Shown: positions 19,423 to 22,458 of the stretch, one piece after another
Numbering within the stretch: position 1 is the first letter of the stretch
Layout: each line of letters begins with the position of its first letter
NCBI GenBank assembly: GCA_036897095.1
Contig: JAYMSP010002796.1
Span: forward strand, 1-22,458
Source: Plantago elongata
Taxonomy: Eukaryota > Streptophyta > Magnoliopsida > Lamiales > Plantaginaceae
DNA: 22,458 bases
Direction: 5' to 3'
Notes under the pieces: model-generated
What the model saw: only the letters and a program-made list of their open reading frames with translations
The model's database searches: none
Told to the model about the DNA's origin: nothing
Program-made: the position numbers and the translations under genes

Positions 19423-19476
19423 AATATTATAATATTATAAGTACTTGGTAATATTATAGTATTATAAGTACTTGGT
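19423..19476. repeat. 27-bp tandem duplication
   Basis: Units 19423-19449 and 19450-19476 both run AATATTATARTATTATAAGT to ACTTGGT and differ at one base. This is very recent slippage or duplication. Confidence 0.85.
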
Positions 19477-21200
19477 AATATGTACTTTAGGAGATTGTGT
19501 CCAACCAAGTGTAATTGGACAGATTATCTTTCGGAATCCTCAATCTCTTTGCTTTTCTTTTTCTCCTCAAACTAGCTAGAATCAAATAATTAATAGAGGT
19601 TTACAAGATTCTTCCACGAGATTAATGATCCTGTTATTGATTATCTCACGCATATGCCGATGTTGATTCGATGACTCATTGCCACGGTGAACTGCAACTT
19701 AGCAGCTTGTGTTTTATGAATTTCTGCATATAGATCCCTTGGTTTTTATAAATATCAAGAAACCACTGCACCCTGTTTTTAATTTTTTAAAAATTCGTGA
19801 AATTCTAAATTTTTGCGAGAATCTTGGAATTCCTATAATATTATATACTAATTATGCAGTTTTGTACATCAATTGTAGATTTTTATATATTTGTAAATTG
19901 TGTATTAATTTATGTTATAATTGTGCGGCTGAATCTTTTTGTGCAGGACTCTCAGGTCTTTTCGGACTCTCAAATTTTTTTTTCCTTCTTCCATCCATAA
20001 AACACGAATCTGATAGTTTTTTTGGTTTCACATTTGGGTTTTTCGTGATGATTCCAATGTTGGAATTGAAAGAAAAACGGAAGTAAATAATATATGTATA
20101 CTATTTCTTAATTATTTGTTAGTTAAGAAATTAAAATAAATGTTCATAATCAACTTTCTAAAAGCTTTGAAGCCATATTGTATGCCCAAAATGATCATTG
20201 AGTTAATGAGTAATAATAAGTTTGAAGGTGTAATGATTTTATACTTTTATACCATTTAACTGATTTGTTAAATATGATATGTACGTGAAAATAATTGATC
20301 TAGATTATTGTTTTGCTAAGCTTTTTGAACAAGCATATTAAATCAGCTAGTTTTTCAGTTAAAAATTAAAAGATCGTTTGAAATATTTGAATTAAAATTT
20401 CAGTTGAGGTACAATCGGAATTCTACAGTAATAATTATGTTAGTTGTAAGGAGAAATGAAAAAAAGATACATTCGGTTTTAATGTACAAATCATTAATCA
20501 TGCGAGTGATTTTCTAATGAAGATGAGTATGTTACATAATTGAAGGCATCTTCCCTGTCTATTTATCCACGTCGTCGGTTCCAAAAATATGGGCGTGTTC
20601 CACACTGTATATAGTATTTGAAATGGAGTACTGTTTACAGCTAGCCCATGAATATATTCTTCTTCTTCTTGAAATCTGGAGTTCAAATTTTATGATCGAG
20701 CAGTTGCTTCAATCGAACGATAAAAAAAAATTATACAATATCCTCCCTTAGTCCATATACACACAACTAAGCCCCACACATTGAAGATAAAAGATTCTTA
20801 AATGTGTATAGTATATTATATAGTAGATGATATTTAAAGAAATAATTACTAAAATTCATTAAAAGGTGGAATAGTTATTTAAACTTAAAGTGTATTAGTT
20901 GATATATTAATAATGAAATGTCGGGTTCAAGAGTTGGGAGAAATCACTTCAGTTAAAATTGAAAAATAAATTAACTAAACAAAAACCCAAAATTTGATAA
21001 ATGGTTGGGGGCACCATGGTTGGGAGCAGGGGGCTATATGCCTCTACCTCTGTATGATGTGGGTTCGCAGGTTGTTGTCCTGAGTTAACTATAAATTTTG
21101 TGGGCCAGAAATCTACTATGTTAATTGAGATTAGAAGAGAAGTCCGTAATGAAATTTTAACAATTGTATCTGTTGAATTTGTGTTGTCCATTCTCTTGGG
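19477..21200. other. AT-rich non-coding DNA with two weak frames
   Basis: The plus-strand frame 19709-20086 (125 codons) opens at GTG rather than ATG, is dominated by Phe, Leu and Ile, and has no domain I recognise. The minus-strand frame 20949-21191 (80 codons, WPTKFIVNSGQQPANPHH) is also unrecognised and lies in a patch of higher GC near 21000-21080, possibly transposon debris. I found no promoter, splice or RNA signal that would turn either into a gene. Confidence 0.4.
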
Positions 21201-22458
21201 ATATAACTGATCGAAATTTGCAGTTCATAAATAGTCATGTAAGGCTGAACTATTCAAAATTACAAATAAACGTCCATATATAATTGAATTTCTACCAACT
21301 TAAAATAAAATCCTTCTTTCTCCCCTCTTACTTTCAGAAGTCTATCTCTTGAATATTGCAGGTTCTATCTTAAAATACTATTTGGTTCCTAACGAAGTCT
21401 TACATATACTGCCGGTATAGTGGGGAATTAGACCACCTTGTTTTCAGTAAAAGTTCCAAAAAAGACTTGAAGAATAGGAGTACGATAGTGAGAAAAGGAA
21501 AGGGAACAATTATAATTAATGATTTGAAAGCGGAAATATATAGTTTAATGTGCATGATTGAGTTGAGTGATTGGTGTTCGATCCCACAACAATCTAGTTA
21601 GGTGGTTACAATTTAGAAATAGGACATTGAATAGTTTATCATGTCCGGTAGAAAGAAGATCCATGCAGAAGATTTTCCCTGCAATAACTTAAACTTGAAA
21701 GTATGAAATACTATAGTCTATTGGTATATTTATACTGCTACTAGACTAGCTAGTAGAAGCTTATATTATACAAGAAAAAACCACTGGAAATGGGCTTGGA
21801 AACAGCAAGGAAATAGCTTGTCCCGCGTGTCACGATTCTGTCGCAGTTACAGATTTAGAATAAATTAATGAAATGAACACATAATTGGATCTTCTTGAAG
21901 CCCATGCATCAATGCAGTTTATGGCTTCCAAGTTGGACTAACCAGTTTTATAACATGTCAATTTGCAAATCTACAGCTTCTCTGAGAAGAGTTGCAAATT
22001 AAAAATGGTTTGGGGGAACCAACATCCTGCTTCTCTCAAGATCTATCTTGGATATATATGCTTCATTCGATTTAGATTTCTTATCTTATTCTGTATTTCT
22101 AAATAAATGTCACACTTTGTTTTTCGGTTTGATTTCTTATGTAGTTTTCATCATTAATCCATTCACTTCATATTAACTAAAGTAACGCTTGAATTAAGTA
22201 CTTAGTATAGTGGTATATTATACTGCCTCCGTCCAATGCCGTCTCGAAGATTTAAGGGACCATGTGCCATAAGTTAAACTAGACCTCTGAATAATAGTAT
22301 ATTTTTAAAATGGAAATAAAATATAATATTTAAAGATGTAAAAATAAAATAAATATTGTTACCAATATAGATATTTATATCATGAAAAAAATATATTTTA
22401 TATTAAAAACATATTAGTAAAATAATATACATAAAATTTTGAAGAAATAAAACAATTT
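21201..22458. other. AT-rich non-coding right end
   Basis: No gene is supported. 'gtgttcgatccca' near 21574 is B-box-like but has no A box in place. 'actgcctccgtcc' at about 22222 resembles a mutated Stowaway start (CTCCCTCCGTCC), whose other end would lie outside the window. The last 150 bases are almost pure A and T. Confidence 0.4.

Noticed and set aside
1-22458. CRISPR arrays, bacterial operons, phage or defence systems
   Set aside because: No spaced repeats, ribosome-binding sites or polycistronic layout. Spliced plant genes show the sequence is eukaryotic.

Overview
This is a plant nuclear window, almost certainly from a eudicot. It is AT-rich. It holds two spliced genes with GT-AG introns, both encoding plant-type proteins, set in a large amount of non-coding DNA full of plant transposon remnants. 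The style of the Stowaway-like repeat hints at an asterid, perhaps Lamiales, but this is a weak inference. Nothing here looks bacterial, plastid or mitochondrial.

Layout. Positions 1-1357 are non-coding, with a small minisatellite near 300. A two-exon gene for a secreted glyoxal/galactose-oxidase-like copper radical oxidase (615 aa) runs on the minus strand from 3387 to 1358, with a clear TATA box near 3485. After a 1.8 kb gap, a five-exon gene on the minus strand (6609 to 5217) encodes a 197-aa SPEAR/TIE-type transcriptional repressor adaptor, with a conserved SPL-like motif near the N-terminus and a C-terminal EAR motif. The two genes point the same way but have separate upstream regions. 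Nothing suggests that they act together: one works in the cell wall or apoplast, the other in the nucleus.

From about 6.8 kb to the end I see no convincing functional protein gene. The interval is a mosaic of mobile-element remains. It includes an LTR-like or promoter-like block with strong hairpins (9.3-10.3 kb) and two long fold-back elements with intact 10-bp and 9-bp target-site duplications (12201-12750 and 13552-14239, Mutator-like by their structure). A degraded Ty1/copia block with polypurine tract and LTR starts lies at 14.6-17.06 kb. It is interrupted by a 751-bp non-autonomous CACTA element (16073-16823) that itself carries a small Stowaway-like piece. A Stowaway-like MITE lies at 18566-18804.

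The least explained stretch is about 17958-18534. It holds a broken reading frame of unknown origin, then a perfect hairpin and a 12-A tail, as if a polyadenylated RNA had been copied into the genome. The far right (18.8-22.4 kb) is AT-rich with one 27-bp tandem duplication, and I found no supportable gene in it.
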